Below are positions 1-8,218 of a stretch of DNA of 64,000 bases, in pieces. Each line of letters begins with the position of its first letter. Within the stretch, counting starts at the first letter, position 1. The stretch lies in the NCBI GenBank assembly GCA_000526255.1, contig JAFS01000001.1, positions 682,001-746,000 of the forward strand, given 5' to 3'. Under the pieces are notes generated by a model, which had not been told where the DNA came from, did no database searches, and was given only the letters and a program-made list of their open reading frames with translations. A program made the position numbers and the translations under genes. The DNA is from Verrucomicrobia bacterium LP2A (GTDB lineage Bacteria; Verrucomicrobiota; Verrucomicrobiia; Methylacidiphilales; Methylacidiphilaceae).

Positions 1-202
1 GCTGAATCTGGGTGTAGAACTTCCCGGAGGAGCCATAAACCACGTCCACCTCGGCGCGGGCGTTGGCCTGCTGGAAGCTGGTGACGATCTCATCCATCGC
101 AAACTTGAGATCGGCCGCTGCCGCGATGGTAATTTTTTTGGCATGGGCGGATGCCGCGCACCAGAATAAACAGGCAAAAAGCAGGGACTGGATCGGTTTC
201 AC
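1..202 (-). CDS. modA: ModA-like molybdate/tungstate-binding protein, 3' part cut by window edge
   Basis: A GTG start at 202 lies behind a clear AAGGAG ribosome-binding site and opens a signal peptide (hydrophobic run ending in ASAHA). It is followed by KKITIAAAADLKFAMDEI and a YGSSGKFYTQI stretch. This matches the N-terminus of periplasmic substrate-binding proteins of the ModA family (molybdate/tungstate ABC uptake). Only 67 residues are inside the window. It is read 17 bp behind a second modA-like gene in the same direction, so the two form a tandem pair. The paralogues differ clearly in sequence, which argues against a recent duplication and suggests different anion preference; that last point is inference. 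Confidence 0.8.
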   Translation of the reverse strand, partial: MKPIQSLLFACLFWCAASAHAKKITIAAAADLKFAMDEIVTSFQQANARAEVDVVYGSSGKFYTQIQ

Positions 203-219
203 GGGATTTCTCCTTGGAG

Positions 220-969
220 TCAGAATTCGTAGCCGTAGGCGCGGATCACTTTCCTGGCCGCCTCACTTTTGAGGTAGGCAAGCAACGCATCGGCTGCTGG
301 ATTGCCTTTGCCGTGGCTGAGCAGCACTGCGGCTTGCTTGAGGGTTGAATAGAGGCTGGTCGGCACGATCCAGTGGGAACCGGAGGCGAATTGGCCGTCC
401 TTGTAAACCTGAGAGAGCGCTACGAAACCCAGCTCGGCGTTTCCCGTGGCGGCGAACTGATAGGCCTGGGTAATGTTCTCGCCAAGGACGAGCTTGCTTT
501 CGAGCGGCGCATAAACATTGAGCCTGGTCATCACCTCGACCGCCGCAGCGCCGTACACCGCGACCTTCGGATTGGCGATGGCCAGATGCCGGAAATCGCC
601 TCGCTTGAGCACCTCGCCCTTGTCATCCACCAAGCCCGGCTTGGCGCTCCAGAGCACGAGCTTGCCAATGGCATAAGTAATCTGGCTCTCCGGTATCGCC
701 AGGCCGTCCCGTTCGAGGCGCATTGGGGTCTGGTCATCGGAGGAGACCAGCACGTCGAAGGGTGCGCCGTTCCTGATCTCTGCGTAGAACTTGCCCACCG
801 GCCCATAGGCGACGATCGCCTGATGGCCGGTCGCCTTCTCAAACTCTGGGGCAATCCGTTCCATTGGCCCGGTGAAATTGGCGGCCACCGCGACATGGAC
901 GCTTTCGGCATGGGAGAAGGTGCCCAAGAAGAGCGAGCAGGCAAGCAACAAGGGGAGCAGGAGTCTCAT
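220..969 (-). CDS. modA: Molybdate/tungstate ABC transporter substrate-binding protein (ModA family)
   Basis: About 249 residues from the ATG at 969, which directly precedes a signal peptide (MRLLLPLLLACSLFLGTF..SHA). An in-frame ATG at 1017 exists, but it would put a charged stretch before the signal sequence. The mature protein has the ModA pattern: VHVAVAANFTGPMERI, then YGPVGKFYAEI, then PFDVLVSSDDQ, and a C-terminal SEAARKVIRAYGYEF typical of the family. It would bind an oxyanion in the periplasm and deliver it to a ModBC-type importer, which is not in the window. It is first in a tandem pair with the gene ending at the window edge. Confidence 0.85.
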   Translation of the reverse strand: MRLLLPLLLACSLFLGTFSHAESVHVAVAANFTGPMERIAPEFEKATGHQAIVAYGPVGKFYAEIRNGAPFDVLVSSDDQTPMRLERDGLAIPESQITYAIGKLVLWSAKPGLVDDKGEVLKRGDFRHLAIANPKVAVYGAAAVEVMTRLNVYAPLESKLVLGENITQAYQFAATGNAELGFVALSQVYKDGQFASGSHWIVPTSLYSTLKQAAVLLSHGKGNPAADALLAYLKSEAARKVIRAYGYEF

Positions 970-1393
970 GGGCAGCTTTCTTTTCCTCGGATCATGACAC
1001 AAGAGAACCCGCCGCATTGCGCTTGTCCGGTTCGCTGCATCGTTCCGTGAAAAAAGATATGACGACTAGCCTATAGCATCTGGTGTACCAGAACAGAGCG
1101 AAGATCGGGAAGGGGCGGTCGGTGAACGTGCGGAGTGCCGCCCTTCCTGCCTGTCGCGCCGTCAACCACCGGCCTTCCGAGCCCTCGATTGAGTGAGTCG
1201 ATCCGCAGCCACGCGCGTCTGCAGGGCACGCCGAGCGAGCGGGCCGCGCCGACAGCTCGGAGCAGGTCGGTATTGCCGGGGCCGTTGAAGGTGCGCGCTT
1301 GCACCCGGGAACATGCCGAGGGAGGAGGATGCGCGTAGGCCTTCGGAGCCGATGGGGGATGGGTTGGCACCGAGCGCCGCAGACGAGCCACTC
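970..1393. other. Gene-free stretch between modA and the alkyltransferase gene
   Basis: Roughly 420 bp. Its left part would hold the modA promoter (AT-rich around 1045-1075). The rest has open frames on both strands, but none has a convincing start, ribosome-binding site or recognisable motif. I see no RNA gene, repeat or clear terminator. Confidence 0.4.
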
Positions 1394-1921
1394 TCATCGC
1401 CCGCTCTCCCGCCGCAAGAGCGCTTCCTTCCGCTCGATTCCCCACCGGTAGCCCGACCGGTGGCCATCGGCCCTCCCGACACGATGGCAAGGGATTGCGA
1501 CGGCCATGGGATTGGCGGCACAGGCACGGGCCACGGCGCGAGCCGCCTTTGGCGCGCCGATCCGCCGGGCGATCTCGCCATAGCTCACCTGCCTGCCTGA
1601 CGGAATTTCCCTCAGGGCTCGCCAAACTCGGTATTGGAAGGCGGTACCGCGGATGTCCAAGGGCAGGCCCAGGCCTTGGGCCGGGGCTTCGATGAAACCG
1701 ACCACCTCGGCGACGAGCGGCTCGAGTGCCGAGTCCCCGCCGATCCGCCGGGCTTTGGGAAGGCGCTCCCGCAGATCGCGGAGCAGGGCTTCTGGATCAT
1801 CGCCCAGGGAGATGGCGCAGACCCCGCGAGGACTCACCGCCACCAGGATCGATCCCAGCGAGCAGATGCCAAAAGCATAGCGAATTGCGCTGCCGATGTC
1901 GGCGGCCTTTCGCTCCATCAA
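1394..1921 (-). CDS. ogt: Methylated-DNA--[protein]-cysteine S-methyltransferase
   Basis: 175 residues. The C-terminal half carries the family signature: FQYRVWRALREIPSGRQVSYGEIARRIG (helix-turn-helix DNA-binding part), then the active-site loop with PCHRV, whose cysteine accepts the alkyl group from O6-alkylguanine, and a GYRWGIERKEALLRRE tail. The first 70 residues form a poorly conserved N-terminal domain, as in Ogt or the C-terminal domain of Ada. It acts in cytoplasmic direct-reversal DNA repair. The start lies only 3 bp from the end of the rhodanese-like gene read in the same direction, so it may be the last gene of that small operon. Confidence 0.9.
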   Translation of the reverse strand: MMERKAADIGSAIRYAFGICSLGSILVAVSPRGVCAISLGDDPEALLRDLRERLPKARRIGGDSALEPLVAEVVGFIEAPAQGLGLPLDIRGTAFQYRVWRALREIPSGRQVSYGEIARRIGAPKAARAVARACAANPMAVAIPCHRVGRADGHRSGYRWGIERKEALLRRESGR

Positions 1922-1924
1922 ATC

Positions 1925-2422
1925 TTATCCCCCTTTTTCGGTCGGATAGCCCTTGTGGGTCCAGTCCTGGGCAAAGTCATGGGGCAGGTAGAGAACCTTG
2001 GCAGCCGAGAATCCCAGCTCCTTCGCGGTCTCGAATGCCGGCCGGATGTTGGGGCAGACGTCCAGGGGACAGCAGCCGCAGTAGAGAAGGATCTTCTTAT
2101 CCTTGGGGAGCGAGGAGAGAACCTTCTTGAGCGCCTCGATGCCTTCGGGGTCCTTTCCCGCCCCGACATAGATCGAGCCGGGAATATGGCCCGCCTTGTA
2201 GAGGAAAGGAAAGCCGACCTGATAGATCTGGTAGGAAGGGCTTCCCGCCTTCTGCAGCGCCAAAAAATCCTTCGGCAGGAGGATGTCGCTTCTCGTCCAA
2301 GGGTCACCCGGAGCGATTGGAATCGAAGGCTCTTCTCCCCGGAGAGGGGCGACGCCCCATAGCGTGAGGAGGAGGAGAAATCCGAGGGCCAGTCGGAACG
2401 AGGAGAGGGGGCAAGCGATCAT
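1925..2422 (-). CDS. Exported rhodanese-like protein
   Basis: 165 residues from the ATG at 2422, which overlaps the TGA of the upstream methyltransferase gene (ATGA), indicating translational coupling. Residues 1-29 are a signal peptide (LALGFLLLLTLWGVAPLRG). The rest is a single rhodanese-type domain: the GHIPGSIYVG motif is followed by KKILLYCGCCPLDVCPNI, a cysteine-rich version of the active-site loop (CxCC...C) where classical rhodaneses have one catalytic cysteine. Similar exported proteins are thought to handle sulfur or thiol chemistry in the periplasm; the substrate here cannot be told. It is followed closely by ogt. Confidence 0.75.
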   Translation of the reverse strand: MIACPLSSFRLALGFLLLLTLWGVAPLRGEEPSIPIAPGDPWTRSDILLPKDFLALQKAGSPSYQIYQVGFPFLYKAGHIPGSIYVGAGKDPEGIEALKKVLSSLPKDKKILLYCGCCPLDVCPNIRPAFETAKELGFSAAKVLYLPHDFAQDWTHKGYPTEKGG

Positions 2423-3234
2423 GCGGGCGATTCTCCCAATCTTTGGCGCGGCTCCGCAATCGGGAAGCTTGTCCGAAATCCGATCGGACACTCCCTTTCC
2501 TCCCGATCCGCGGCGACCGCCAGGAATGCGGCGCCCAGGGAGGCGCGGCGCCCTAACCAGGGATCGATCGGCTCGAAAAGTCGTGCCGCCCATCCCCAGG
2601 GGGGATAGTAGACCGCCCCGGCCACCCGTTTCACAGCGAGGCCCCCATTCTCGAGAAGTCGGCAAAGCTCGTCCGCCGTCCGAAAGCGGGCCTTCTGCCA
2701 GAACTCGTCTCCGAGCCAGCCGCGGATCCGGCGGCGGGCGGCCCACACGCTCCATCGGCCCAGCTCTCCGATCACCAGCCTTCCTCCCGGAGCCAGGACG
2801 CGAGCCATCTCTCGCACGACGGCGTCGGGGTCGCGAACAAAGCAGAGGACGGTGACCGCCGCGACGAGGTGGAAGCTCCCGTCCGCAAAGGGCAGGTTCT
2901 CCCCGCTTCCGAGCCTCACGGAGACCGCTGCTCCCTCGGCCCGGGCCCGCTCGCGGGCGGCTTCGACCATTGCCCGACTCGGATCGACGCCCATTGCGTG
3001 CGCTCCCCGAGCCGCGGCCCATACCAGTAGCGCTCCATCTCCGCAGCCCACGTCCAAGAACGTCCTCCCTCTGAGCTCTCCCGCAAGCTCCAGGAGGAGC
3101 CGCCGCTCCAACCGGTCGGTGATCCGGCCGAGGGTTGAGGCGCGCCAGAACCGAAAGCCATCCGGAGGCACGATGCCCGCGAATCGGGCGGTGTCGACGG
3201 CGCGCCCGGGGGCGGCGGATAGGAATAGCTTCAT
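2419..3234 (-). CDS. Class I SAM-dependent methyltransferase
   Basis: 271 residues from the ATG at 3234, preceded by AGGAAG at a good distance. Motif I is FLDVGCGDGALLVWAA (SAM-binding GxGxG), followed by GVDPSRAMVEAAR (acidic loop) and the post-motif ENLPFADGSFHLVAAVTVLCFV with MARVLAPGGRLVIGELGRW. This is the UbiE/Methyltransf_11 fold. The C-terminal third (YYPPWGWAARLFEPID) is not diagnostic. The acceptor is unknown. It overlaps the next gene (rhodanese) by 4 bp, so the two proteins are probably made together, perhaps in one sulfur or small-molecule pathway; that link is inference. Confidence 0.8.
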   Translation of the reverse strand: MKLFLSAAPGRAVDTARFAGIVPPDGFRFWRASTLGRITDRLERRLLLELAGELRGRTFLDVGCGDGALLVWAAARGAHAMGVDPSRAMVEAARERARAEGAAVSVRLGSGENLPFADGSFHLVAAVTVLCFVRDPDAVVREMARVLAPGGRLVIGELGRWSVWAARRRIRGWLGDEFWQKARFRTADELCRLLENGGLAVKRVAGAVYYPPWGWAARLFEPIDPWLGRRASLGAAFLAVAADREERECPIGFRTSFPIAEPRQRLGESPA

Positions 3235-3384
3235 GACGCGCTTCCTGGAAAAGAATATACAGCGCATTTCCTTTCGGTCGACCTCTCGGGGGGGCGGGAA
3301 GCGGCCAAGGTGTGGCCTCGCTCTTCCCCGGCTTGCCTTTCGGAGAAGCGGAACCATAGCATCGAGGCGAACCAATCCTCGTTC

Positions 3385-3861
3385 GTGAAAAAAATCCTGC
3401 TCCTGCTCCTTGCCGTATCTGCCTTTGTCCCGCTCAGAGCCCATGCCCATGTGCTGCTCGCTCGGTGGACGCCAGCGGAAAGGCCGGAATCCGGCCCCTT
3501 GGGAAACGGGACCGGGACGCTGGTTCGTGGGATGATGGAGTATCGGACCCTGCCGAACCGGCACTACATCGTCCTTGGCTATGTTCGGGCGTGCAACGGA
3601 TTGTTCGGGAGCGCACGCTCCCGGGCGGTCACGTTGGCAAGGGAGCACGGAGCGGACGCGATCCTCGCGCTCAGCCGTGCGACCCGATCGCCGGGTCATT
3701 TCCTGCTCCATGGGAAACCGGTCGAATCTTCCCTTGTCGTGGGTGCCTATGCGGCGATCCGCTTTCTCCAGCGAAAGAAGGAGAAGCCCGCTTGGGGCAT
3801 TGCCGCCACAGCGCTCCCGGTCTCCCCTCCCGCAGCCGCGTTGCCGGGCGAACGGGGCTAG
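3385..3861 (+). CDS. Small exported protein of unknown function
   Basis: 158 residues if started at the GTG at 3385, which begins a textbook signal peptide (VKKILLLLLAVSAFVPLRAHAH). The frame is open further upstream, but that part is not signal-like. The mature part has a stretch LAREHGADAILALSRA and VVGAYAAIRFLQRKKE, reminiscent of small heavy-metal-binding/YbjQ-like alpha-beta folds (AREHGADAI...), but no motif is decisive. The gene is monocistronic, divergent from the methyltransferase gene and convergent with the following lipoprotein gene. Confidence 0.55.
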   Translation: MKKILLLLLAVSAFVPLRAHAHVLLARWTPAERPESGPLGNGTGTLVRGMMEYRTLPNRHYIVLGYVRACNGLFGSARSRAVTLAREHGADAILALSRATRSPGHFLLHGKPVESSLVVGAYAAIRFLQRKKEKPAWGIAATALPVSPPAAALPGERG

Positions 3862-3872
3862 CCAGCCTACGG

Positions 3873-4310
3873 CTACGGGGCCTTCGCCGCTTGCCGCTCC
3901 AGACGGATCGGCTTTCCGTCCACCAAGTGGCTCGGATCGAGAAGGGAATCGCCTTGCCGGTGGAAGACCGCGTAGACCTTCCCCTCGGAGCCGATCAGGA
4001 TCCGCTCGCCCCCGGCTCGGTATTCCGATTCCCACGAATCGGCTTCGGTCCGGCCATCCGGCCAGCGCACGGTCCGCTGCATCACCGCCTTTCCTCCCGG
4101 CGTAAGGAAGAGCGTCACCCGGACCGTCGACTGGTCCGCCTCGGTCCAGCTGCCTCCGTATTGGCCCGCGGGGGAGGAGGAGCCGGAACGGCAACCCAAG
4201 AGGAGAAGCGAAAGGAAGAAGAACAGGAGGGGCGGAGGACCCGCTCGGAGCGCATACGCCCGCCGCCCTGCCTCCCGGAGGGGGGCCTTCTCTCGCTCGT
4301 AATCGGCCAT
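3873..4310 (-). CDS. Putative lipoprotein of unknown function
   Basis: 145 residues. A hydrophobic segment (PPLLFFFLSLLLLGC) ends in a lipobox-like LLGC, so the mature protein would start at the cysteine near residue 40. The start is probably internal to the long N-terminal basic region. The mature part contains GGSWTEADQSTVRVTLFL, WPDGRTEADSWESEYRAG and YAVFHRQGDSLL, giving a beta-rich small domain as in META/copper-resistance NlpE-like lipoproteins, but no family is certain. It lies 13 bp after the VOC gene's start in the same direction. Confidence 0.55.
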   Translation of the reverse strand: MADYEREKAPLREAGRRAYALRAGPPPLLFFFLSLLLLGCRSGSSSPAGQYGGSWTEADQSTVRVTLFLTPGGKAVMQRTVRWPDGRTEADSWESEYRAGGERILIGSEGKVYAVFHRQGDSLLDPSHLVDGKPIRLERQAAKAP

Positions 4311-4323
4311 GGCCGCGACCCGT

Positions 4324-4737
4324 CTAGAGATCGAGCTTCTCCGCGTTGATCTCGATCAAGTTCCGATCGGGGTCGAGCAGATACATCTGGGGGAATCCGG
4401 CCACCGAATGGGGATCGACCTTGATCCGGTGGAGCTCGTCGTCTGCCTCGGGGGTGTAGCCTTTCCGTCCAAGCTCCTCAAGCGCTTCCCGGTAGCTGGC
4501 GACCCGCAGGGCGAAGTGTCCGTCCCGGGAGTCGATCCCCTTGCCCGTGCGCATGGTCTGGCCAGGAGAGACGATCAGGTGGATTCGCTGGCCGTCCGCA
4601 AGGGCAAACCAGGCTCCCGGGAAAGGGAAGGGGGCTCGGGGGACTTCCGCAAGCCCCAGGACCTCGCGATAGAAGGTTTTCGATCGTTCCAGGTCGGTGA
4701 CCGGCAGGGCGGCGTGATGAAGGAGAAGCATGTTCAT
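4324..4737 (-). CDS. VOC-family (glyoxalase/dioxygenase-fold) protein
   Basis: 137 residues, one vicinal-oxygen-chelate domain: HHAALPVTDLERSKTFYREVLGL at the N-terminus (paired beta-alpha-beta module with the metal-ligand histidine), then GHFALRVASYREALEELGRKGY and MYLLDPDRNLIEINAE, where the last Glu is the usual metal ligand. The length matches single-unit VOC proteins that act as dimers. The substrate is unknown (glyoxalase, bleomycin resistance and ring-cleavage proteins all share this fold). It is read in the same direction as the lipoprotein gene that follows. Confidence 0.8.
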   Translation of the reverse strand: MNMLLLHHAALPVTDLERSKTFYREVLGLAEVPRAPFPFPGAWFALADGQRIHLIVSPGQTMRTGKGIDSRDGHFALRVASYREALEELGRKGYTPEADDELHRIKVDPHSVAGFPQMYLLDPDRNLIEINAEKLDL

Positions 4738-4818
4738 GGAAAGGTTCTTATGCGACGGCGATTCGGAAAGGAAGAGCGGAGGCGACTTCCGAAACAGGCT
4801 ATGGATCCTATCGTGCGC

Positions 4819-6108
4819 CTAGAACTCCTCCTGCAACAGGTCGAAGAGCACCCGGATGCCCCGCTCGAATTCGGCGACGGGAATCCGTTCCGAATCGGAA
4901 TGAGCGCTCCAAGCGGTTTCGGGATCGAGGACCATCGGCATGAAGCCGTAGGCGACGGCCCCTTTCTGGCGCAGGTAGCGGGAGTCGGTGAAGCCCGAGC
5001 TGAGCAGCGGGCTCACGACCGCCTCGGGATAATGGCGTCCGACCGTCCGCTCGATGGCCGCGAAGAGGGGGGTGTCCCAGCGACTCGGAGGGGCGGGGTC
5101 CGCCACCTCGTTCGCCAGCTCGATCGATACCGGCAGATCGGCTACCAGGGATTGGAGCAAGGAAAGGAACTCCTGGGGATCGACCCCGGGGAGGAGGCGG
5201 CAGTCCAAGGTCGCCTCGGCGACCGAGGGGATCACGTTGATCTTGGGGGGGCTGCCCACCCCCGCCGAGAGGCTGGTCAGGGCGACCGAGTTGCGCCGGA
5301 TCGAGTCGGTGAAGGGATGGGGAGCGAGCGACGCCCCGACCCGGGCGACCATCGCGTCCACGACCTCGGGAGGCCGGTCGACCTCCTTCCGTTCGAGGAT
5401 CCGGGAGATGGCGCGCAAGAGGACCGCTGGGGCGTCGTCCCGGGTCGGGATTGAGCCGTGGCCGGGCCGGCCGGTTGCGCGCAGCCGGAGCCAGACAGGC
5501 TGCTTGTCCCCCACTTGGATTACAAAGACGAGCTTGGGCGAAGCAAAGAGATCGCGGGTACCGAACCCCGACTCGTCGAGCACATACTCAGGCCCAAGAT
5601 CGTTCCAGTGATTTTCGATCATCCAGCGGATGCCGTACTGGCCCCCGCTCTCCTCGTCTGCGGTGGCCAGAAAGAGGACCGTCCGCGGCGGCACGATCGC
5701 AGCCCTCTGAAGGGCCAGGAAGGCCATGAGCTGCTGGATCCCCAGCCCCTTCATGTCGAGAGTGCCCCGACCCCAAAGGAAGCCGTCTTGGACTGTCGCG
5801 GCGAAGGGGGGAAGTTTCCATCGGGAGGCATCCGCCGGGACCACATCCATGTGGTTGAGCAGGAGAAGGGGCTTGCGCGTCGGATCGCGTCCGGGCAGGC
5901 GGGCGAGAACGTTGCGCTGCGTTGGGCCGCTCGAATAGACCTGGGCGGAAAATCCGCTCTCCTCCAGGAGCCGTCGCAAGAAATCCGCCGTCTCTGTCGT
6001 GTCGGCCGGAGGGTTGACCGAAGGAATGCGAATATAAGCCTGGAGGATCTCGAGCGCCTCCTCGCCCAGGCGGTTCCAGTCGAGGGGAGAAGAACCAGTC
6101 GTCGGCAC
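4819..6108 (-). CDS. M20-family metallopeptidase (ArgE/DapE/carboxypeptidase G2 type)
   Basis: About 429 residues from a GTG at 6108. The open frame extends far upstream, but homology-like sequence begins just here (LDWNRLGEEALEILQAYIRIPSVNPP). Metal-binding motifs are in order: LLLNHMDVVPAD (first His and Asp), WGRGTLDMKGLG (bridging Asp), LATADEESGG (catalytic Glu-Glu) and a C-terminal AWSAHSDSERIP with the last His. A lid/dimerisation domain (RATGRPGHGSIPT) sits between. It hydrolyses an N-acyl-amino acid or dipeptide; the exact substrate is unknown. The C-terminal end is complete. Confidence 0.85.
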   Translation of the reverse strand: MPTTGSSPLDWNRLGEEALEILQAYIRIPSVNPPADTTETADFLRRLLEESGFSAQVYSSGPTQRNVLARLPGRDPTRKPLLLLNHMDVVPADASRWKLPPFAATVQDGFLWGRGTLDMKGLGIQQLMAFLALQRAAIVPPRTVLFLATADEESGGQYGIRWMIENHWNDLGPEYVLDESGFGTRDLFASPKLVFVIQVGDKQPVWLRLRATGRPGHGSIPTRDDAPAVLLRAISRILERKEVDRPPEVVDAMVARVGASLAPHPFTDSIRRNSVALTSLSAGVGSPPKINVIPSVAEATLDCRLLPGVDPQEFLSLLQSLVADLPVSIELANEVADPAPPSRWDTPLFAAIERTVGRHYPEAVVSPLLSSGFTDSRYLRQKGAVAYGFMPMVLDPETAWSAHSDSERIPVAEFERGIRVLFDLLQEEF

Positions 6109-6290
6109 GATGATCCGGTTTTGGCGGATCGCAATGGTCTTGTCAAAGACGAAAGAGGACGACTCCCGCCTCCTCCGGTCTGGCGGACGCAACCGGTTCT
6201 GCCCAGCTGGGGTGACGCGCTTTCGCCGATCGACGCACGGGTTAGGAAAAGAAGGGACAACCCTCGATAAGGAAATAAGGAGAAAAAGAG

Positions 6291-6989
6291 ATGGCTTCGC
6301 TTCAAGTCCACCTGACCGTAGGCCAGAGCGCCTCGATGCCGCATATGCCCTGCACGCTCGATCCGCAGATGCGGGTCTTCTTTCAGCGTAATCTCGACCC
6401 GTTCGACTCCTCTTTGAGCGCGACCGATCTCCTTCGGGCAGCGGGCAATGTGCTGAGCGTGGTCCGCTCGAGCCTTTCCTGGGCAAGGCAGCTCTTTGCC
6501 GCTCCCTCCTCTCTGCAGCCCGATCCGAGGAGATCGAAGGCGGGGAAGGAAAACGCGAAAGAAAATCCGCCATCGCCCGCGGCGGAGGAACGGGGAACCG
6601 ATTCCGCGTCGAAGTCGCGCTCCGGACCGGAACCCAAAGCGGCAGCGTCGGCCCGAGAAGATTCCCCGACCGAGGAGCGCGTGCGCCGGACGCAGGAGGC
6701 CGGTCGAGCGGCGACCGCCGAGGCAAAGGAGGGACTCCGTCGGGCCCGGAAGGAGAAACGGGCCGAGCAGGCGGCGACGGCTGCCGACCTCCCCCGCGAC
6801 TCCGGGCTCCATGGGCTCCATCTGGCGATCGAGCTTTCGGTCCACGGGGAGCGGGAGGGAGGGAGAGCGGGGACGAACTCGAGCGGGTCAGCACCGAATT
6901 GTCTGCCTTCGTTCCGGGGCTCGCTGAGCGTCCACTTCCCTCCGTCCCCATCCGGAGCCTCACGGAGAGGCGGCAGGGAGGGGAGGTGA
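6291..6989 (+). CDS. Hypothetical protein, possible frameshift near its 3' end
   Basis: 232 residues from an ATG with a strong AAGGAG site 10 bases upstream (TAAGGAGAAAAAGAG). Residues 1-70 look folded (VHLTVGQSASMPHMPCTLDPQ and DLLRAAGNVLSVVRSSLSWARQLF). The middle is a highly charged, Ala/Arg/Glu-rich low-complexity region that could form a long helix (EERVRRTQEAGRAATAEAKEGLRRARKEKRAEQ). The last 35 codons look less protein-like than another forward frame, which reads ELERVSTELSAFVPGLAERP from about 6870, so a one- or two-base indel near 6850-6875 may have changed the C-terminus. No family is recognised. Confidence 0.5.
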   Translation: MASLQVHLTVGQSASMPHMPCTLDPQMRVFFQRNLDPFDSSLSATDLLRAAGNVLSVVRSSLSWARQLFAAPSSLQPDPRRSKAGKENAKENPPSPAAEERGTDSASKSRSGPEPKAAASAREDSPTEERVRRTQEAGRAATAEAKEGLRRARKEKRAEQAATAADLPRDSGLHGLHLAIELSVHGEREGGRAGTNSSGSAPNCLPSFRGSLSVHFPPSPSGASRRGGREGR

Positions 6990-7052
6990 GGGATCAGGGG
7001 AAACCGACGTCAGAGAAAAAAAGGGGGCGGGAGAGCCGAGCTGCCATGCCGC

Positions 7053-7700
7053 TCAAGCGGGCTTCTTCCGGTTCTCCTCGAGAAAGCTTCGCGCTTCGGC
7101 GAGGTCGGCGAAGAGGAAGCTCGGGCGGGCCGCCGCGAGCTTGGCGCGGGTGTCGTAGCCGGTCAGGAGCGCTCCCGAAAGGATGCCGGCCGCATGAGCC
7201 GCTTCAATGTCATGGACCATGTCGCCCAAAAAGATCGCGTCCTGCGGCTCGAGCCCCTTCTCCTCCCGCAGCCGGGAGAGGGTCACGCGCTTGTCGGCGA
7301 CCTCCGTATGGATCTCGGCAAAGTAGTCGAGAATCCCGTGCCGTCCGGCCTGATCCAGGAAGTGGTCCTTTTGAATCGTGCTCAGGAGAATCGTTCGCAG
7401 GCCCTGGGCGCGGCAAAACTCGAGAAAGTCGGCGGCGTGAGGCAAGAGGGGGATCTGCGGACGGAAGAAACGGAAGGCGGTATGGTAAAAGCGATCGAGA
7501 GTCTCCAAGGGAACTTCCGGAAGGATCGTCCGGTAGAAATCGCGCAGCGGAAGAAAAAAGCACTCCCGGAACTCTTCGACGGTCATCGTTGGCTTCCGGT
7601 AGAGGGTGAGCACCTGGTTGGCCGCCCGATGGACGAAGGGCAGGTCGTCGGCCAGGGTGCCCGACCAGTCGAGCAGGATCGTGCCAATGGGCTGGCTCAC
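7053..7700 (-). CDS. HAD-superfamily hydrolase (phosphoglycolate phosphatase-like)
   Basis: About 215 residues from a GTG at 7700 that overlaps the TGA of the L,D-transpeptidase gene (GTGA). HAD motif I is TILLDWSGTLADD (nucleophile Asp; the second catalytic Asp position is Ser, as in some phosphonatase/Gph-like members). Motif II is LRTILLSTIQ, a Lys follows in EVADKRVTLSRL, and motif III/IV is DAIFLGDMVHDIEAAHAAG. A helical cap occupies residues 20-90. It is likely a phosphatase on a small phosphoester; substrate unknown. It is third in an operon with LOG and L,D-transpeptidase. Confidence 0.8.
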   Translation of the reverse strand: MSQPIGTILLDWSGTLADDLPFVHRAANQVLTLYRKPTMTVEEFRECFFLPLRDFYRTILPEVPLETLDRFYHTAFRFFRPQIPLLPHAADFLEFCRAQGLRTILLSTIQKDHFLDQAGRHGILDYFAEIHTEVADKRVTLSRLREEKGLEPQDAIFLGDMVHDIEAAHAAGILSGALLTGYDTRAKLAAARPSFLFADLAEARSFLEENRKKPA

Positions 7701-8218
7701 AAGCGGTTGCCTCCTTCCTCGATCAAAACCCGCGTCCCGATCGAGACATGCTCGAAAAGCTCGACCATCTCTTCGTTTCGCAGGCAGATACAACCTTTGC
7801 TCATGGGTTTTCCGATTGAGTATTCGTGATTGGTGCCGTGGAAATAGACGAAGCGCGCGCGTGTGGTCAGATTGTGCGGCTCCATTCCCGCCAGCCAGAG
7901 GATGCGCGTGAGGATCAGGCTCTGCTCGCAGAAGGGAGTGTCAGGAGTCCAGAGGAATCCGGTCGGCCGCCGTGCGCGAAACTCGGTGCCCAGCGCAGAG
8001 CCCTCTCCGATCTTTTCGCAGACGAAGTGCCATCCGCGAGGGGTCCGGTGGCTTTCCGGCTCCTCCCCGCAGCCGAGAAGGGCGGTGCTCACCGGCGCTT
8101 CCCAGACCGGCTCCTTGCCGCTCAGGACGCGCACCTTCTGCTCCCAGACCGAGACATGCAGCCAGATCCCTTCCGGCGCGGAGGAAAGGGCAGATTGGTT
8201 CCAGGGTTCAAAATGCAT
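7697..8218 (-). CDS. L,D-transpeptidase (YkuD domain)
   Basis: 173 residues, a compact YkuD catalytic domain. The active site is HGTNHEYSIGKPMSKGCICL near residues 126-145: the conserved His and the SxGCIxxRN cysteine nucleophile are present. Upstream, RTPRGWHFVCEKIGEG is the usual substrate-strand region. No signal peptide is visible, which is unusual for an enzyme that crosslinks peptidoglycan or attaches lipoprotein, though many short YkuD proteins are annotated this way. It overlaps the LOG gene by 11 bp and the HAD gene by 4 bp, so it is part of a tight three-gene operon. Confidence 0.85.
   Translation of the reverse strand: MHFEPWNQSALSSAPEGIWLHVSVWEQKVRVLSGKEPVWEAPVSTALLGCGEEPESHRTPRGWHFVCEKIGEGSALGTEFRARRPTGFLWTPDTPFCEQSLILTRILWLAGMEPHNLTTRARFVYFHGTNHEYSIGKPMSKGCICLRNEEMVELFEHVSIGTRVLIEEGGNRL

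Noticed and set aside
1071-1625. 184-codon reverse frame overlapping the alkyltransferase gene
   Set aside because: It lies in another phase of the same strand as ogt for most of its length, is Arg/Pro-rich as expected of shadow frames in GC-rich DNA, and shows no motif or ribosome-binding site.
4309-5454. Long forward frame opposite the VOC and M20 genes
   Set aside because: It is the antisense of two clearly recognisable proteins; its composition (D/G/E/R/V-rich) is typical of a reverse-complement shadow.
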